A stretch of 9,575 nucleotides of DNA from Rhodoferax sp. (GCA_028292075.1 JAQGNA010000618.1:1-9575); one strand, 5' to 3'; counted from the first letter of the stretch, positions 1-7,771 are shown. Notes: generated from the sequence alone by a model not told the origin. Made by a program: numbers and translations.

Positions 1-1026
1 CAGCTGCTGTCCGACCTGCAGAAGAAAAACGGCATGGCGGTGCTGTTGATCACCCACGACCTGAACCTGGTGCGACGTTTCGCCGACCGCGTGGCCGTCA
101 TGGAAGCCGGGCACATCGTCGAGCATGGGCCGGTGGCCCGGGTGTTCGCCCAGCCGCAGCATGCCTATACCCGCAAGCTCATCCAGAGCAAGCCGGTTCG
201 CGACGTGGTGCATGCCGTGCACGACCGCCAGGTGGTGCCGGTGATGCAGGCGAAAGAGGTGCGGGTGAGCTATCCGGTGCCGCTGCCCGGCATCGAGGGG
301 TGGTTCAAGAAGGGCTCGTTCGTGGCGGTGCAGAGCGCGACATTTTCGATTCGTCCCGGCCAGACCATGGGGGTCGTGGGCGAGTCGGGGTCGGGCAAGT
401 CAACCCTGGCCCTGGCCGCGCTGGGGCTCGTGCCCTACACCGGCGGATTGACCCTGGCCGGTGGCTCCTGGAGCCGTGACGCGGCGGCCAACAAGGCTTT
501 GCGGGCGGCCGTGCAGGTGGTGTTCCAGGACCCTTTTTCCTCGCTGTCTCCGCGCATGACGGTGGAGGAAATCGTCGGCGAAGGGGTGTGGGTGCATGCG
601 CCGCAACACTCGGCCGCGGAACGGCGCCAGCGGGTGCTGGCGGCCCTCGCCGACGTCGGAATGGGTGAGGCGCAGTTTCCCGGCCTGCTGCAGCGATATC
701 CGCATGAGTTCTCGGGCGGGCAGCGGCAGCGCCTGGCCATCGCGCGGGCGCTCATTGTCGAGCCGCGATTGCTGGTGCTGGACGAGCCCACCAGCGCACT
801 CGATGTGACGATCCAGAAGCAGGTGCTGCAGCTGCTGCAGAAGCTGCAGCGCGACCGTGGGCTGGCCTACCTGCTCATCACCCATGACATGGACGTGATC
901 AGGGCGATGGCCCACCAGGTGCTGGTCATGAAGGACGGCGAGATTGTCGAATACGGCCCGCTGCAGCAGGTGCTCGACACCCCGCAGCACCCGTACACGC
1001 AGGTGCTGGTGGCGGCCACGAGCTAG
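1..1026 (+). CDS. yejF: ABC transporter ATP-binding protein, YejF type (5'-truncated)
   Basis: This is the ATPase subunit of a peptide-type ABC importer, acting on the cytoplasmic face of the inner membrane. The frame is open from base 1, so the gene starts upstream; 341 residues and the TAG stop are present. YejF-like proteins have roughly 530 residues, so about 190 are missing. The fragment opens near the end of the first nucleotide-binding domain, with its H-loop His at 55-57. A complete second domain follows: Walker A GESGSGKST (379-405), Q-loop Gln (526-528), signature SGGQRQR (712-732), Walker B LLVLDEP (769-789) and H-loop His (883-885). Two ATPase domains in one chain, plus the QVVFQDP...SSLSPR segment and the spacing, resemble E. 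coli YejF, partner of YejABE in microcin C and peptide uptake. Other two-domain oligopeptide ATPases (GsiA, DppD-DppF fusions) remain possible. The permease genes would be expected upstream, outside the window. All motifs look intact. Confidence 0.75.
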   Translation, partial: QLLSDLQKKNGMAVLLITHDLNLVRRFADRVAVMEAGHIVEHGPVARVFAQPQHAYTRKLIQSKPVRDVVHAVHDRQVVPVMQAKEVRVSYPVPLPGIEGWFKKGSFVAVQSATFSIRPGQTMGVVGESGSGKSTLALAALGLVPYTGGLTLAGGSWSRDAAANKALRAAVQVVFQDPFSSLSPRMTVEEIVGEGVWVHAPQHSAAERRQRVLAALADVGMGEAQFPGLLQRYPHEFSGGQRQRLAIARALIVEPRLLVLDEPTSALDVTIQKQVLQLLQKLQRDRGLAYLLITHDMDVIRAMAHQVLVMKDGEIVEYGPLQQVLDTPQHPYTQVLVAATS

Positions 1027-1051
1027 AGCGGGCGGTGCCTCCCCCAGCGGG

Positions 1052-1071
1052 CCGGCTGGCGAAAGCCCCGG
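1052..1071 (+). other. Possible stem-loop downstream of the ABC transporter gene
   Basis: CCGG (1052-1055) can pair with CCGG (1068-1071), and GGC (1058-1060) with GCC (1065-1067), around a GAAA tetraloop, with CT bulged on the left arm. No T-run follows, so it is not a canonical intrinsic terminator. It lies 25 bases after the yejF-like stop and could protect the mRNA 3' end. In sequence this GC-rich, a short hairpin can arise by chance. Confidence 0.25.
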
Positions 1072-1104
1072 TGTCCACCCGACGCGTCAAGGCCACACGG
1101 GAAA

Positions 1105-1149
1105 TTGTCCTTCCACAGCGCTGCATTATTGTGCATTTCGCGTTACAAT
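1105..1149 (+). promoter_or_regulatory. Candidate sigma70 promoter region for the rimP-nusA-infB operon
   Basis: The gap turns from GC-rich to AT-richer here. TACAAT at 1144-1149 matches five of six -10 consensus bases, but the hexamer 17 bases upstream (CTGCAT, 1121-1126) is a poor -35. An alternative pairs TTGTCC (1105-1110) with TATTGT (1127-1132), spacer 16, four of six matches each. Either would start transcription about 1138-1158, just before the terminator hairpin. Bases 1197-1266 contain only weaker combinations, such as TTGAAA at 1218 with no good -10. Predicted by eye only. Confidence 0.4.
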
Positions 1150-1158
1150 GCGGGCTCA

Positions 1159-1201
1159 CGACCAAGCGGGCGGGTACTTACCGGCCCGTTTTTTTTGGTC
1201 G
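1159..1201 (+). repeat. Outer inverted repeat enclosing the terminator
   Basis: CGACCAA (1159-1165) and TTGGTCG (1195-1201) are perfect reverse complements flanking the terminator hairpin. If RNA polymerase reads through, the RNA could fold into a longer hairpin: the outer 7-bp stem, an internal loop of one G against six U, then the GC-rich inner stem. The outer arm takes up the last two T of the T-run. Confidence 0.6.
1167..1196 (+). terminator. Intrinsic terminator between the ABC gene and rimP (possible attenuator)
   Basis: CGGGCGGGT (1167-1175) pairs with ACCGGCCCG (1180-1188) across an ACTT loop, giving nine positions with one G-G mismatch. Eight consecutive T residues follow directly (1189-1196). 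This is a textbook Rho-independent terminator on the + strand. It can end read-through from the yejF-like gene. Because the best promoter candidates for rimP lie upstream of it, it may also act as a leader attenuator. Confidence 0.85.
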
Positions 1202-1219
1202 ATTGTTTTTCATGCTCTT

Positions 1220-1250
1220 GAAAACAGCCGTTTTCGGAGCCATTTTTCCG
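1220..1250 (+). other. Two mutually exclusive small hairpins in the rimP 5' leader
   Basis: GAAAAC (1220-1225) and GTTTTC (1230-1235) form a perfect 6-bp stem with an AGCC loop. CGGA (1235-1238) can instead pair with TCCG (1247-1250). The two share base 1235. Both sit between the terminator and the rimP start. They are AU-rich or short, so the fold is weak and may be chance. Confidence 0.3.
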
Positions 1251-1266
1251 ACCTTATACAGAACAC

Positions 1267-1890
1267 GTGGCGCTACAGGACATCGTTGAAAAAACCGTAA
1301 CCGGGTTCGGTTATGACCTCGTGGAGATCGAACGCTCCGCCGGGGGCCTGTTGCGCGTCACGATCGATCTCGCCTGGACGCCTGGCGTCGAGCAGTTCAT
1401 CACGGTCGAGGACTGCGAGAAGGTCACTCGCCAGCTCCAGTTCGTGCTGGAAGTCGAAGGCATCGAATACAAGCGGCTCGAGGTTTCCTCGCCGGGTATC
1501 GACCGCCCACTTCGGCACCAGCGCGATTTTGAACGTTTCGAAGGCTCGGTGATCGACATCACGCTGAAGGCGCCCATGGGTGCGGCGGCCGGTGGGCAGG
1601 TCAACGCGAACCGCAAGAAGTTTCGCGGCACGCTGGAGCGCGTTGCGCCGGCGGCCGATGCGTCTGTGGATGCGTCTCGTGATGCAGAGGCGGTCTGGCA
1701 GATCGTCTGGAGCGACGAACCGGCCGTGAAGCCCGGCCAGAAGGTGAGCAAGAAGAGGGTGCCCGCGCCGCTGCAGGCACTGGGCTTCCGGCTGGACGAA
1801 TTGCGCGACGCCCGACTTGCGCCAATCGTGAGTTTCAAAGGCCGCGGCGCGAACGATCCCGAACGGGACGATGGCGCTGCGGAAAGCTGA
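1267..1890 (+). CDS. rimP: Ribosome maturation factor RimP
   Basis: RimP (YhbC/P15a) is a cytoplasmic factor that binds the 30S subunit and is needed for its efficient maturation. The 207-residue product opens with the family N-terminus (QDIVEKTV, then GYDLVEIERSAGGLLRVTID) and carries the signature EVSSPGIDRPL at residues 72-82. The C-terminal SH3-like part holds FRGTLE and WQIVW. E. coli RimP has about 150 residues; the excess lies in an Ala/Asp-rich insert around residues 126-142 and the segment before residue 170, and long forms are, from memory, usual in Comamonadaceae. GTG at 1267 is chosen because it is the only ATG/GTG/TTG in frame after the TGA at 1219-1221 and upstream of the conserved N-terminus. 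No Shine-Dalgarno sequence is visible before it. It is the first gene of the cluster; nusA starts 77 bases after its stop. Confidence 0.95.
   Translation: MALQDIVEKTVTGFGYDLVEIERSAGGLLRVTIDLAWTPGVEQFITVEDCEKVTRQLQFVLEVEGIEYKRLEVSSPGIDRPLRHQRDFERFEGSVIDITLKAPMGAAAGGQVNANRKKFRGTLERVAPAADASVDASRDAEAVWQIVWSDEPAVKPGQKVSKKRVPAPLQALGFRLDELRDARLAPIVSFKGRGANDPERDDGAAES
1657..1686 (+). repeat. In-frame 12-base tandem repeat within rimP
   Basis: GATGCGTCT occurs at 1657-1665 and 1669-1677, each followed by a three-base spacer (GTG, CGT), and GATGCA starts a third partial copy at 1681. The 12-base period is four codons, so the protein reads DASV-DASR-DAEA (residues 131-142). It lies in the variable insert of RimP, where a change in copy number would keep the frame. 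Confidence 0.8.
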
Positions 1891-1930
1891 TTTCCAGTGC
1901 TGGAGTGTGCGCAAGCAGGCTTCCGCTGGA

Positions 1931-1946
1931 TTGATTTGTTGATTTG
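1931..1946 (+). repeat. Tandem octamer TTGATTTG x2 upstream of nusA
   Basis: Two perfect adjacent copies of TTGATTTG lie in the rimP-nusA gap, eight bases before the nusA Shine-Dalgarno. The patch is AT-rich against a GC-rich background and is likely unstructured in mRNA, so it may help ribosome access. It may also be chance. Confidence 0.5.
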
Positions 1947-1953
1947 AGTGTTC

Positions 1954-1958
1954 AGGAG
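1954..1958 (+). promoter_or_regulatory. Ribosome binding site fixing the nusA start
   Basis: AGGAG ends nine bases before ATG 1968, good Shine-Dalgarno geometry. It decides for ATG 1968 over the in-frame TTG at 1944, because the motif would lie inside the coding region if TTG were used. Confidence 0.85.
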
Positions 1959-1967
1959 ATTCGTGAC

Positions 1968-3464
1968 ATGAATCGCGAAATGTTGATGTTGGTCGATGCG
2001 ATCTCGCGTGAGAAGAACGTGGAGCGGGATGTCGTGTTTGGCGCCGTCGAGGCGGCACTGGCGCAAGCCACCAAGAAGCTCTACCAGGGCGAGGTGGACA
2101 TCCGCGTCGCCGTGGACCGCGACAACGGTAACTACGAGACCTTCCGCCGCTGGCTGGTGGTGCCCGATGCCGCCGGTCTGCAGAACCCGGAAGCCGAGGA
2201 ACTCGTCTCCGACGTGCGCGACGACATCCCCGACATCGAGGAAGGCGACTTCATCGAAAAGCCGGTGGAATCCGTTCCCATCGGCCGCATCGGCGCCATG
2301 GCGGCCAAGCAGGTCATCCTGCAGAAGATCCGCGACGCCGAGCGCGAAATGCTCCTGAACGACTTCATGTCGCGGGGCGACAAGATCTTCGTCGGCACCG
2401 TGAAGCGCATGGACAAGGGCGACATCATCGTGGAAAGCGGCCGTGTCGAAGGCCGCCTGCGACGCGGCGAAATGATCCCCAAGGAAAACCTGCGCACCGG
2501 CGACCGCGTCCGCGCCATGATCATGGAAGTCGACCTCACGCTGCGTGGCGCGCCCATCATCCTGTCGCGCAGTTCGCCTGAATACATGATCGAGCTGTTC
2601 CGCCAGGAAGTGCCCGAAATCGAACAAGGCCTGCTGGAGATCAAGACCTGCGCCCGTGACCCGGGTTCGCGCGCCAAGATCGCCGTGCTCTCGCACGACA
2701 AGCGGGTCGACCCGATCGGCACCTGCGTCGGCGTGCGCGGCACCCGCGTCAACGGCGTGACGAATGAGCTCGCCGGCGAGCGTGTCGACATCGTGCTGTG
2801 GAGCGAAGACCCGGCCCAGTTCGTCATCGGCGCGCTGGCCCCGGCCAACGTCTCTTCCATCGTGGTCGACGAAGAGCGCCATGCCATGGACGTGGTGGTC
2901 GACGAGGAAAACCTCGCCATCGCCATTGGGCGCGGCGGCCAGAACGTGCGGTTGGCTTCCGAGCTGACCGGCTGGAAGATCAACATCATGGACGCCGCCG
3001 AATCGGCCCAGAAGCACGCTTCCGAAACCGATTCGAGCCGCAAGCTGTTCATGGAAAAACTCGATGTGGACGAAGAGATCGCCGACATCCTGATCCAGGA
3101 AGGCTTCACCAGCCTGGAAGAGGTGGCCTATGTGCCGCTGCAGGAAATGCTGGAAATCGAAAGCTTCGACGAAGACACGGTCAACGAACTCCGGGCTCGC
3201 GCCAAGGATGTGCTGCTGACCATGGAGATCGCCAAGGAAGAGCGCGCCGAAGCGGTGTCGCAGGACCTGCGCGACCTGGAGGGCCTGACGCCCGAATTGA
3301 TCGCCAAGCTCAATGAAGCTGGCGTGCACACCCGCGACGATCTGGCCGACCTGGCTGGCGACGAGCTCACTGAAATCACCAGCCTGTCCGCGGACGAGGC
3401 AACGACTTTGATCATGAAGGCGCGGGAACATTGGTTTGCCAATGATGCCGCCTCTCAAGAGTAA
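1968..3464 (+). CDS. nusA: Transcription termination/antitermination factor NusA
   Basis: NusA binds RNA polymerase and nascent RNA, promotes pausing and hairpin-dependent termination, and takes part in antitermination complexes on rRNA operons. The 498-residue product matches the full-length proteobacterial form. It has an N-terminal polymerase-binding domain (about 1-130, opening [18 protein letters not shown]), an S1 domain (about 137-202), and KH1 with GVRG at 255-258. KH2 follows with GRGG at 321-324, then two C-terminal acidic/HhH repeats (about 364-415 and 437-490), the part that in E. coli contacts the polymerase alpha subunit and lambda N. The ATG is preceded by AGGAG nine bases upstream. 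It lies between rimP and infB, 24 bases before infB. NusA represses its own operon in E. coli; the terminator before rimP offers a possible route here, which is inference. Confidence 0.98.
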   Translation: MNREMLMLVDAISREKNVERDVVFGAVEAALAQATKKLYQGEVDIRVAVDRDNGNYETFRRWLVVPDAAGLQNPEAEELVSDVRDDIPDIEEGDFIEKPVESVPIGRIGAMAAKQVILQKIRDAEREMLLNDFMSRGDKIFVGTVKRMDKGDIIVESGRVEGRLRRGEMIPKENLRTGDRVRAMIMEVDLTLRGAPIILSRSSPEYMIELFRQEVPEIEQGLLEIKTCARDPGSRAKIAVLSHDKRVDPIGTCVGVRGTRVNGVTNELAGERVDIVLWSEDPAQFVIGALAPANVSSIVVDEERHAMDVVVDEENLAIAIGRGGQNVRLASELTGWKINIMDAAESAQKHASETDSSRKLFMEKLDVDEEIADILIQEGFTSLEEVAYVPLQEMLEIESFDEDTVNELRARAKDVLLTMEIAKEERAEAVSQDLRDLEGLTPELIAKLNEAGVHTRDDLADLAGDELTEITSLSADEATTLIMKAREHWFANDAASQE

Positions 3465-3488
3465 CGGTCATGAAAGGTCACACAACAC

Positions 3489-6365
3489 ATGTCCAATACC
3501 ACCGTCGCCGAGTTTGCTGCTGAACTCAAGAAATCAGCAGACACGTTGCTTGAACAACTGAGGGGCGCGGGCGTCGCCAAGTCTGCCTCGTCCGATACCC
3601 TGAGCGAATCCGACAAGCAGAAGTTGCTGGGCTACCTGCAAGCCAGCCACGGTACCGCAAGTGCAGAACGCAAGAAGATCACTTTGGTGAAGAAGTCCAC
3701 GACCGAGATCAAGCAGGCCGATTCCACCGGCCGCGCCCGTACCATCCAGGTGGAAGTGCGCAAGAAGCGCACCTTCGTCAAGCGCGATGACGAACAGGGT
3801 GGCTCCGATGTGCTGGCGCCCGAGGCCGAAGTGGCCGAAATCGCCACCGGTCCGAGCGCTGAAGATCTCGATCTGTCCCGCCGCGAGGAAGAAGCCAGCC
3901 GCCAGGCCGAGCTGATCCGCCGCCAGGAAGAAGAACTCGTTGAAAAACGCCGCCTGCGCGAAGAGCAGGAGGCGCTGGAAGGGCGCGAACGCGCAGCCGC
4001 CGAGCGTGCGGCCGCCTACGCCGCCCAGACCGCCGTGCAGCAGGCCGACAAGGCCCAGGTCCAGCAGACCGAACTGGCCGGCCAGGCCGCCGCCCGCGAA
4101 GCTGCTGCCAAGGCGCAGGTTGAAGAACGCGAGAAGGCTGCGGCCCAGTCCAAGGCCCGTGCCGACGAAGAAGCCGCGCGCGCCGTGGACCTCGGCGACC
4201 GCCGCCGCAAGGCCGAAGCCGAAGCCGCCGCCATTCGCCTGATGATGGCCACGCCCAAGAAGGTGTTGGTCGCCAAGAAGCCGGAAGAAATCAAGCCTGT
4301 CGTCAAGCCGGTGACGGCCGAAGCCGCCAAGGCCGGCATGAAGGGCACGCTGCACAAGCCTGCCGCCGGCACCACCGCACGGCCCGCCGTTGCCGGTGCC
4401 ACCACCGGCCCGGGCGCCAACAAGGAAGTGAAGTCGGCCAAGCTGTCCAGCAGCTGGGCCGATCCTGCCAAGAAGAAGCCGCTGCCGACCCGTGGCGACA
4501 CGGGCGCCGGTGCAGGCCGTGGCAACTGGCGCGGAGGCCCGCGTGGCCGCCGCGGCAACGACCGCGATCACCGCGAAGACCACTCGCAACAGGCGCCGGT
4601 GGAAAACCGCGTCATCGAAGTGCATGTGCCCGAGACCATTACCGTGGCCGAGCTCGCCCACAAGATGGCGGTCAAGGCTTCCGAGGTGATCAAGCACCTG
4701 ATGAAGCTTGGCCAGATGGTCACCATCAACCAGCCGCTGGACCAGGACACGGCCATGATTCTGGTCGAGGAAATGGGCCACAAGGCCGTGGTGGCTGCGC
4801 TGGACGATCCGGAAGCCTTCACCGAACAGGAAGTGCTGCAGCAGAACGCCCTGGCGCTGCCTCGCGCACCGGTGGTCACCGTCATGGGTCACGTCGACCA
4901 TGGCAAGACCTCGCTGCTCGACTACATCCGCCGCGCCAAGGTCGCGTCGGGTGAAGCCGGCGGCATCACGCAGCACATCGGCGCCTACCACGTGGAAACG
5001 CCACGCGGCATGGTGTCCTTCCTGGACACCCCCGGCCACGAGGCGTTCACCGCCATGCGTGCACGTGGTGCACAGGCAACCGACATCGTCATCCTGGTGG
5101 TGGCGGCGGACGACGGCGTCATGCCTCAAACCCGCGAAGCCATCAAGCACGCGAAAGCGGCTGGTGTGCCGATCGTCGTGGCCATCAACAAGATCGACAA
5201 GCCCGATTCGAACCCCGAGCGCGTCAAGAACGAGCTGGTGATCGAAGACGTGATCCCCGAAGACTTCGGTGGCAGCTCGCCTTTTGTCGCCGTCTCGGCC
5301 AAGACTGGCCAGGGCATCGACGAATTGCTCGAACAGGTGCTGCTGCAAGCCGAAGTGCTGGAACTCAAGGCACCGGTCGACGCCATGGCCAAGGGTCTGG
5401 TGATCGAAGCCCGCCTCGACAAGGGCAAGGGCCCGGTCGCGACCGTGCTGGTGCAGTCCGGTACGCTCAAGACCGGCGACATCGTGCTAGCGGGCTCGAC
5501 CTATGGCCGCGTGCGCGCCATGCTGGACGAGAACGGCAAGACGACCAAGGAAGCCGGTCCTTCGATTCCGGTGGAAATCCAGGGTCTGACCGAAGTGCCG
5601 CAGGCTGGCGACGAATTCATGGTGCTGCCGGACGAGCGCCGCGCCCGTGAAATCGCCACCTACCGCGCAGGCAAGTTCCGCAATACCAAGCTGGCGCGCC
5701 AACAGGCCGCCAAGCTGGAGAACATGTTTGCCGACATTTCCGCCGGCGAGGTCAAGATGCTGCCGGTCATCGTCAAGGCCGACGTGCAGGGTTCGCAGGA
5801 AGCGCTCAGCGCCTCGCTGCTCAAGCTGTCGACGGAAGAAGTCAAGGTCCAGATGGTGTATGCCGCGGTCGGTGCGATCAGCGAGTCGGACATCAACCTG
5901 GCCATTGCTTCCAAGGCGGTGGTGATCGGCTTCAACGTGCGGGCCGATGCCGGTGCGCGCAAGCTGGCCGAGAACAACGGCGTCGACGTGCATTACTACA
6001 ACATCATTTACGATGCGGTAGACGAGCTCAAGGCCGCGATGGCCGGCATGCTGGCACCGGAACAGCGCGAAGAAATCATCGGTACGGCCGAAATTCGCAC
6101 GGTGTTCGTTGCCTCGAAGATCGGCACCGTGGCCGGCAGCATGATCACCTCGGGCTTCGTGACGCGCACCTCGCGCTTCCGTCTGCTCCGCGAGAACATC
6201 GTGGTGTACACCGGCGAGATCGAGTCCCTCAAACGCCTCAAGGACGATGTCCGCGAAGTGCGCGAAGGCTTCGAATGCGGTATCAAGCTCAAGAATTACA
6301 ACGACATCCAGGTCAATGACCAGCTCGAGTTCTTCGAGATCAAAGAGATCGCCCGGACGTTGTAA
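3489..6365 (+). CDS. infB: Translation initiation factor IF-2
   Basis: IF2 is the GTPase that places fMet-tRNA on the 30S subunit and promotes 50S joining. The 958-residue protein has a first IF2_N domain (about 1-52), then a long charged Ala/Glu/Arg/Lys helical linker (about 125-250), a Lys/Ala/Pro-rich stretch, and an Arg/Gly-rich patch (about 338-358). A second IF2_N domain follows (about 379-430). The G domain shows G1 GHVDHGKTS (467-475), the G2 Thr in GGITQHIG (491-498), G3 DTPGH (513-517), G4 NKID (567-570) and G5 SAK (603-605). Domains II-IV follow, including the fMet-tRNA-binding C-terminal region. Length is slightly above E. coli IF2 (890), through the linker. ATG 3489 has GAAAGG (3472-3477) eleven bases upstream. 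The TAA stop overlaps the rbfA start. All catalytic motifs look intact. Confidence 0.99.
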   Translation: MSNTTVAEFAAELKKSADTLLEQLRGAGVAKSASSDTLSESDKQKLLGYLQASHGTASAERKKITLVKKSTTEIKQADSTGRARTIQVEVRKKRTFVKRDDEQGGSDVLAPEAEVAEIATGPSAEDLDLSRREEEASRQAELIRRQEEELVEKRRLREEQEALEGRERAAAERAAAYAAQTAVQQADKAQVQQTELAGQAAAREAAAKAQVEEREKAAAQSKARADEEAARAVDLGDRRRKAEAEAAAIRLMMATPKKVLVAKKPEEIKPVVKPVTAEAAKAGMKGTLHKPAAGTTARPAVAGATTGPGANKEVKSAKLSSSWADPAKKKPLPTRGDTGAGAGRGNWRGGPRGRRGNDRDHREDHSQQAPVENRVIEVHVPETITVAELAHKMAVKASEVIKHLMKLGQMVTINQPLDQDTAMILVEEMGHKAVVAALDDPEAFTEQEVLQQNALALPRAPVVTVMGHVDHGKTSLLDYIRRAKVASGEAGGITQHIGAYHVETPRGMVSFLDTPGHEAFTAMRARGAQATDIVILVVAADDGVMPQTREAIKHAKAAGVPIVVAINKIDKPDSNPERVKNELVIEDVIPEDFGGSSPFVAVSAKTGQGIDELLEQVLLQAEVLELKAPVDAMAKGLVIEARLDKGKGPVATVLVQSGTLKTGDIVLAGSTYGRVRAMLDENGKTTKEAGPSIPVEIQGLTEVPQAGDEFMVLPDERRAREIATYRAGKFRNTKLARQQAAKLENMFADISAGEVKMLPVIVKADVQGSQEALSASLLKLSTEEVKVQMVYAAVGAISESDINLAIASKAVVIGFNVRADAGARKLAENNGVDVHYYNIIYDAVDELKAAMAGMLAPEQREEIIGTAEIRTVFVASKIGTVAGSMITSGFVTRTSRFRLLRENIVVYTGEIESLKRLKDDVREVREGFECGIKLKNYNDIQVNDQLEFFEIKEIARTL

Positions 6366-6736
6366 TGGTCAAGAGAAAAGCCGCTGCGCCCAACCGCAGT
6401 CTCAAGGTGGCCGATCAGATCCAGCGCGATCTGACCGAGCTGATCGCCCGCGAGTTGAAAGACCCGCGGGTGGGCATGGTCACGATCCAGGGGGTCGAGG
6501 TCACGCCCGACTATGCGCACGCGAAGGTGTTCTTCAGCGTGTTGACCGGTGATCCGGCCGAGTGCACCGAAGGTTTGAACCAGGCGGCGGGTTTCCTGCG
6601 CGCCGGTTTGTTCAAGCGGCTGCACATCCACACCGTGCCGACGCTGCACTTCCTGTTCGACCGCACGACGGAGCAGGCTTCGGACATGAACGCGCTGATC
6701 GCGCGTGCGGTCGCTTCCCGCGCCCAGGACGACTGA
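6365..6736 (+). CDS. rbfA: 30S ribosome-binding factor RbfA
   Basis: RbfA binds the 30S subunit near the 5' end of 16S rRNA (helix 1 region), supports late 30S maturation, and is a cold-shock protein in E. coli. The 123-residue product is a single KH-type domain of normal length. It shows the N-terminal helix [20 protein letters not shown] (residues 15-34), the beta-strand segment [14 protein letters not shown], and the family's Ala-x-Gly helix kink in NQAAGFLR. Its ATG shares one base with the infB stop (TAATG, 6363-6367). Only a weak GGA (6355-6357) serves as Shine-Dalgarno, so its translation is probably coupled to infB. truB follows three bases after its stop. Confidence 0.97.
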   Translation: MVKRKAAAPNRSLKVADQIQRDLTELIARELKDPRVGMVTIQGVEVTPDYAHAKVFFSVLTGDPAECTEGLNQAAGFLRAGLFKRLHIHTVPTLHFLFDRTTEQASDMNALIARAVASRAQDD

Positions 6737-6739
6737 GTC

Positions 6740-7750
6740 ATGACCGCCACGCCTCGTGCACGGGTCGCGCGGCGCCCTGTGCATGGGGTGCTGCTGCTCG
6801 ATAAACCGCTGGGACTCTCCAGCAACGACGCCCTGCAGAAAGCCAAATGGCTGCTGCGGGCGGAGAAGGCCGGCCATACCGGCACGCTCGACCCCTTGGC
6901 CACCGGCCTGCTGCCGCTGTGCTTCGGCGCGGCCACCAAGTTCAGCCAGTTGCATCTCGACGCCGACAAGACCTACCTTGCCACGGCAAGGCTGGGCCAG
7001 CGCACCGCCACTGGCGACGCCGAGGGCGACGTCATCGAGACGCGCGATGTCGATGTGGATGACGCGAAACTTCAGGCCGTGGTGCGGCAGTTCACCGGGC
7101 CGATCCGCCAGGTGCCGCCGATGCACAGCGCCTTGAAGAAGGACGGCAAGGCTTTATATGAATATGCGCGTGCCGGCATCGAGGTCGACAGGCCCGCGCG
7201 CGATGTGCAGATCTTCGAGTTGAAGGCAACGCTTGCCACCGATGCCACTGAATCCGCCGGTGTCGCCGCGACCGCGGTCGAAATCCTGGCGAAATGCAGC
7301 AAGGGCACGTACATCCGCACCCTGGGCGAAGACATCGGCGAAGCGCTGGGCTGCGGTGCGCACCTTACTGCGCTCCGGCGCATTGCCACCGGAGACTTCG
7401 GAATTACGCGCTGCGTGACGCTGGCCGCACTCGAGGCCATGGATGAAGCCGAGCGCCAGGCCTGCCTGCTGCCGGTCGACGCACTGCTGCCGCATCACAC
7501 CCGCGTCACGCTGGACGGAGAAGATGTGACCCGCTTCCTGAGTGGCGTGCGTCGCCGCGGAAGCTGGCCCGACGCGGCGCAGGTCGCGGTGTACCAGGCC
7601 GAGCCGCCTGCGCTGCTGGGCGTGGCCCACGTCGAAAATGGTGAACTGATCCCCGGGCGCCTGCTGAGCCCACTTGAAATCGGCCAGATTCTGGAGCCGC
7701 TTCCGGCCCGGAATGTGCAAGTGCCGACAGCAGACGGTCAATCGAATTAG
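6740..7750 (+). CDS. truB: tRNA pseudouridine(55) synthase TruB
   Basis: TruB isomerises U55 to pseudouridine in the T-loop of elongator tRNAs and also acts as a tRNA chaperone. The 336-residue product carries the catalytic motif GHTGTLDPLATG at 45-56, with the nucleophile Asp51 (equivalent to E. coli Asp48). It also has the Tyr of DKTYL (Tyr79, expected to stack on the target base) and KGTYIRTL at 188-195, with the conserved Arg193. The C-terminal part (about 250-320, including GELIPGRLLSPLE) fits the TruB C-terminal/PUA-like domain. Length is slightly over the E. coli protein (314). ATG 6740 is three bases after the rbfA stop, with AGGA at 6726-6729 ten bases upstream. In gammaproteobacteria rpsO and pnp often follow; here typA follows 21 bases downstream. 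Confidence 0.97.
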   Translation: MTATPRARVARRPVHGVLLLDKPLGLSSNDALQKAKWLLRAEKAGHTGTLDPLATGLLPLCFGAATKFSQLHLDADKTYLATARLGQRTATGDAEGDVIETRDVDVDDAKLQAVVRQFTGPIRQVPPMHSALKKDGKALYEYARAGIEVDRPARDVQIFELKATLATDATESAGVAATAVEILAKCSKGTYIRTLGEDIGEALGCGAHLTALRRIATGDFGITRCVTLAALEAMDEAERQACLLPVDALLPHHTRVTLDGEDVTRFLSGVRRRGSWPDAAQVAVYQAEPPALLGVAHVENGELIPGRLLSPLEIGQILEPLPARNVQVPTADGQSN

Positions 7751-7757
7751 GGAATTT

Positions 7758-7762
7758 AGGAG
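7758..7762 (+). promoter_or_regulatory. Ribosome binding site of typA
   Basis: AGGAG ends nine bases before ATG 7772, within a 21-base AT-rich gap. It is the strongest Shine-Dalgarno among the + strand genes together with that of nusA, and it fixes the typA start. The gap is too short to show a separate promoter; one inside truB cannot be excluded. Confidence 0.8.
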
Positions 7763-7771
7763 TAGTCAAAT

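Noticed and set aside
824..850. Repeated CTGCAG units in the ABC ATPase gene
   Set aside because: They encode an ordinary Leu-Gln-rich helix (QVLQLLQKLQ) between Walker B and the H-loop, conserved in character in this family; not an independent repeat element.
1027..1166. A metY-like initiator tRNA gene upstream of rimP, as in E. coli
   Set aside because: No T-loop GGTTCAAATC-like sequence, anticodon stem or acceptor pairing is present in this gap.
1944..1967. Upstream TTG start for nusA adding eight residues
   Set aside because: The Shine-Dalgarno AGGAG (1954-1958) would lie inside the gene, while ATG 1968 has ideal spacing and gives the family N-terminus.
1311..3458. Long minus-strand open frame (715 codons) opposite rimP and nusA
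   Set aside because: It mirrors two unmistakable + strand genes. Its product is a His/Asp/Val/Leu-rich composition typical of antisense frames in GC-rich DNA, and it matches no family I recognise. A long open antisense frame is expected from the codon bias.
4329..4340. Internal start in infB (AAGG before ATG 4338) for a short IF2 form
   Set aside because: E. coli does make short IF2 forms, but this Shine-Dalgarno is weak and closely spaced, lies deep in the linker, and nothing else supports it.
3534..5348. Minus-strand open frame (604 codons) opposite infB
   Set aside because: Antisense shadow of IF2. The Gly/Leu/Phe/His-rich runs reflect reverse-complemented Ala/Glu/Lys codons of the linker.
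7744..7760. Near-direct repeat GAATTAGG / GAATTTAGG at the truB end
   Set aside because: Too short, and one copy overlaps the truB stop while the other is simply the typA ribosome binding site.
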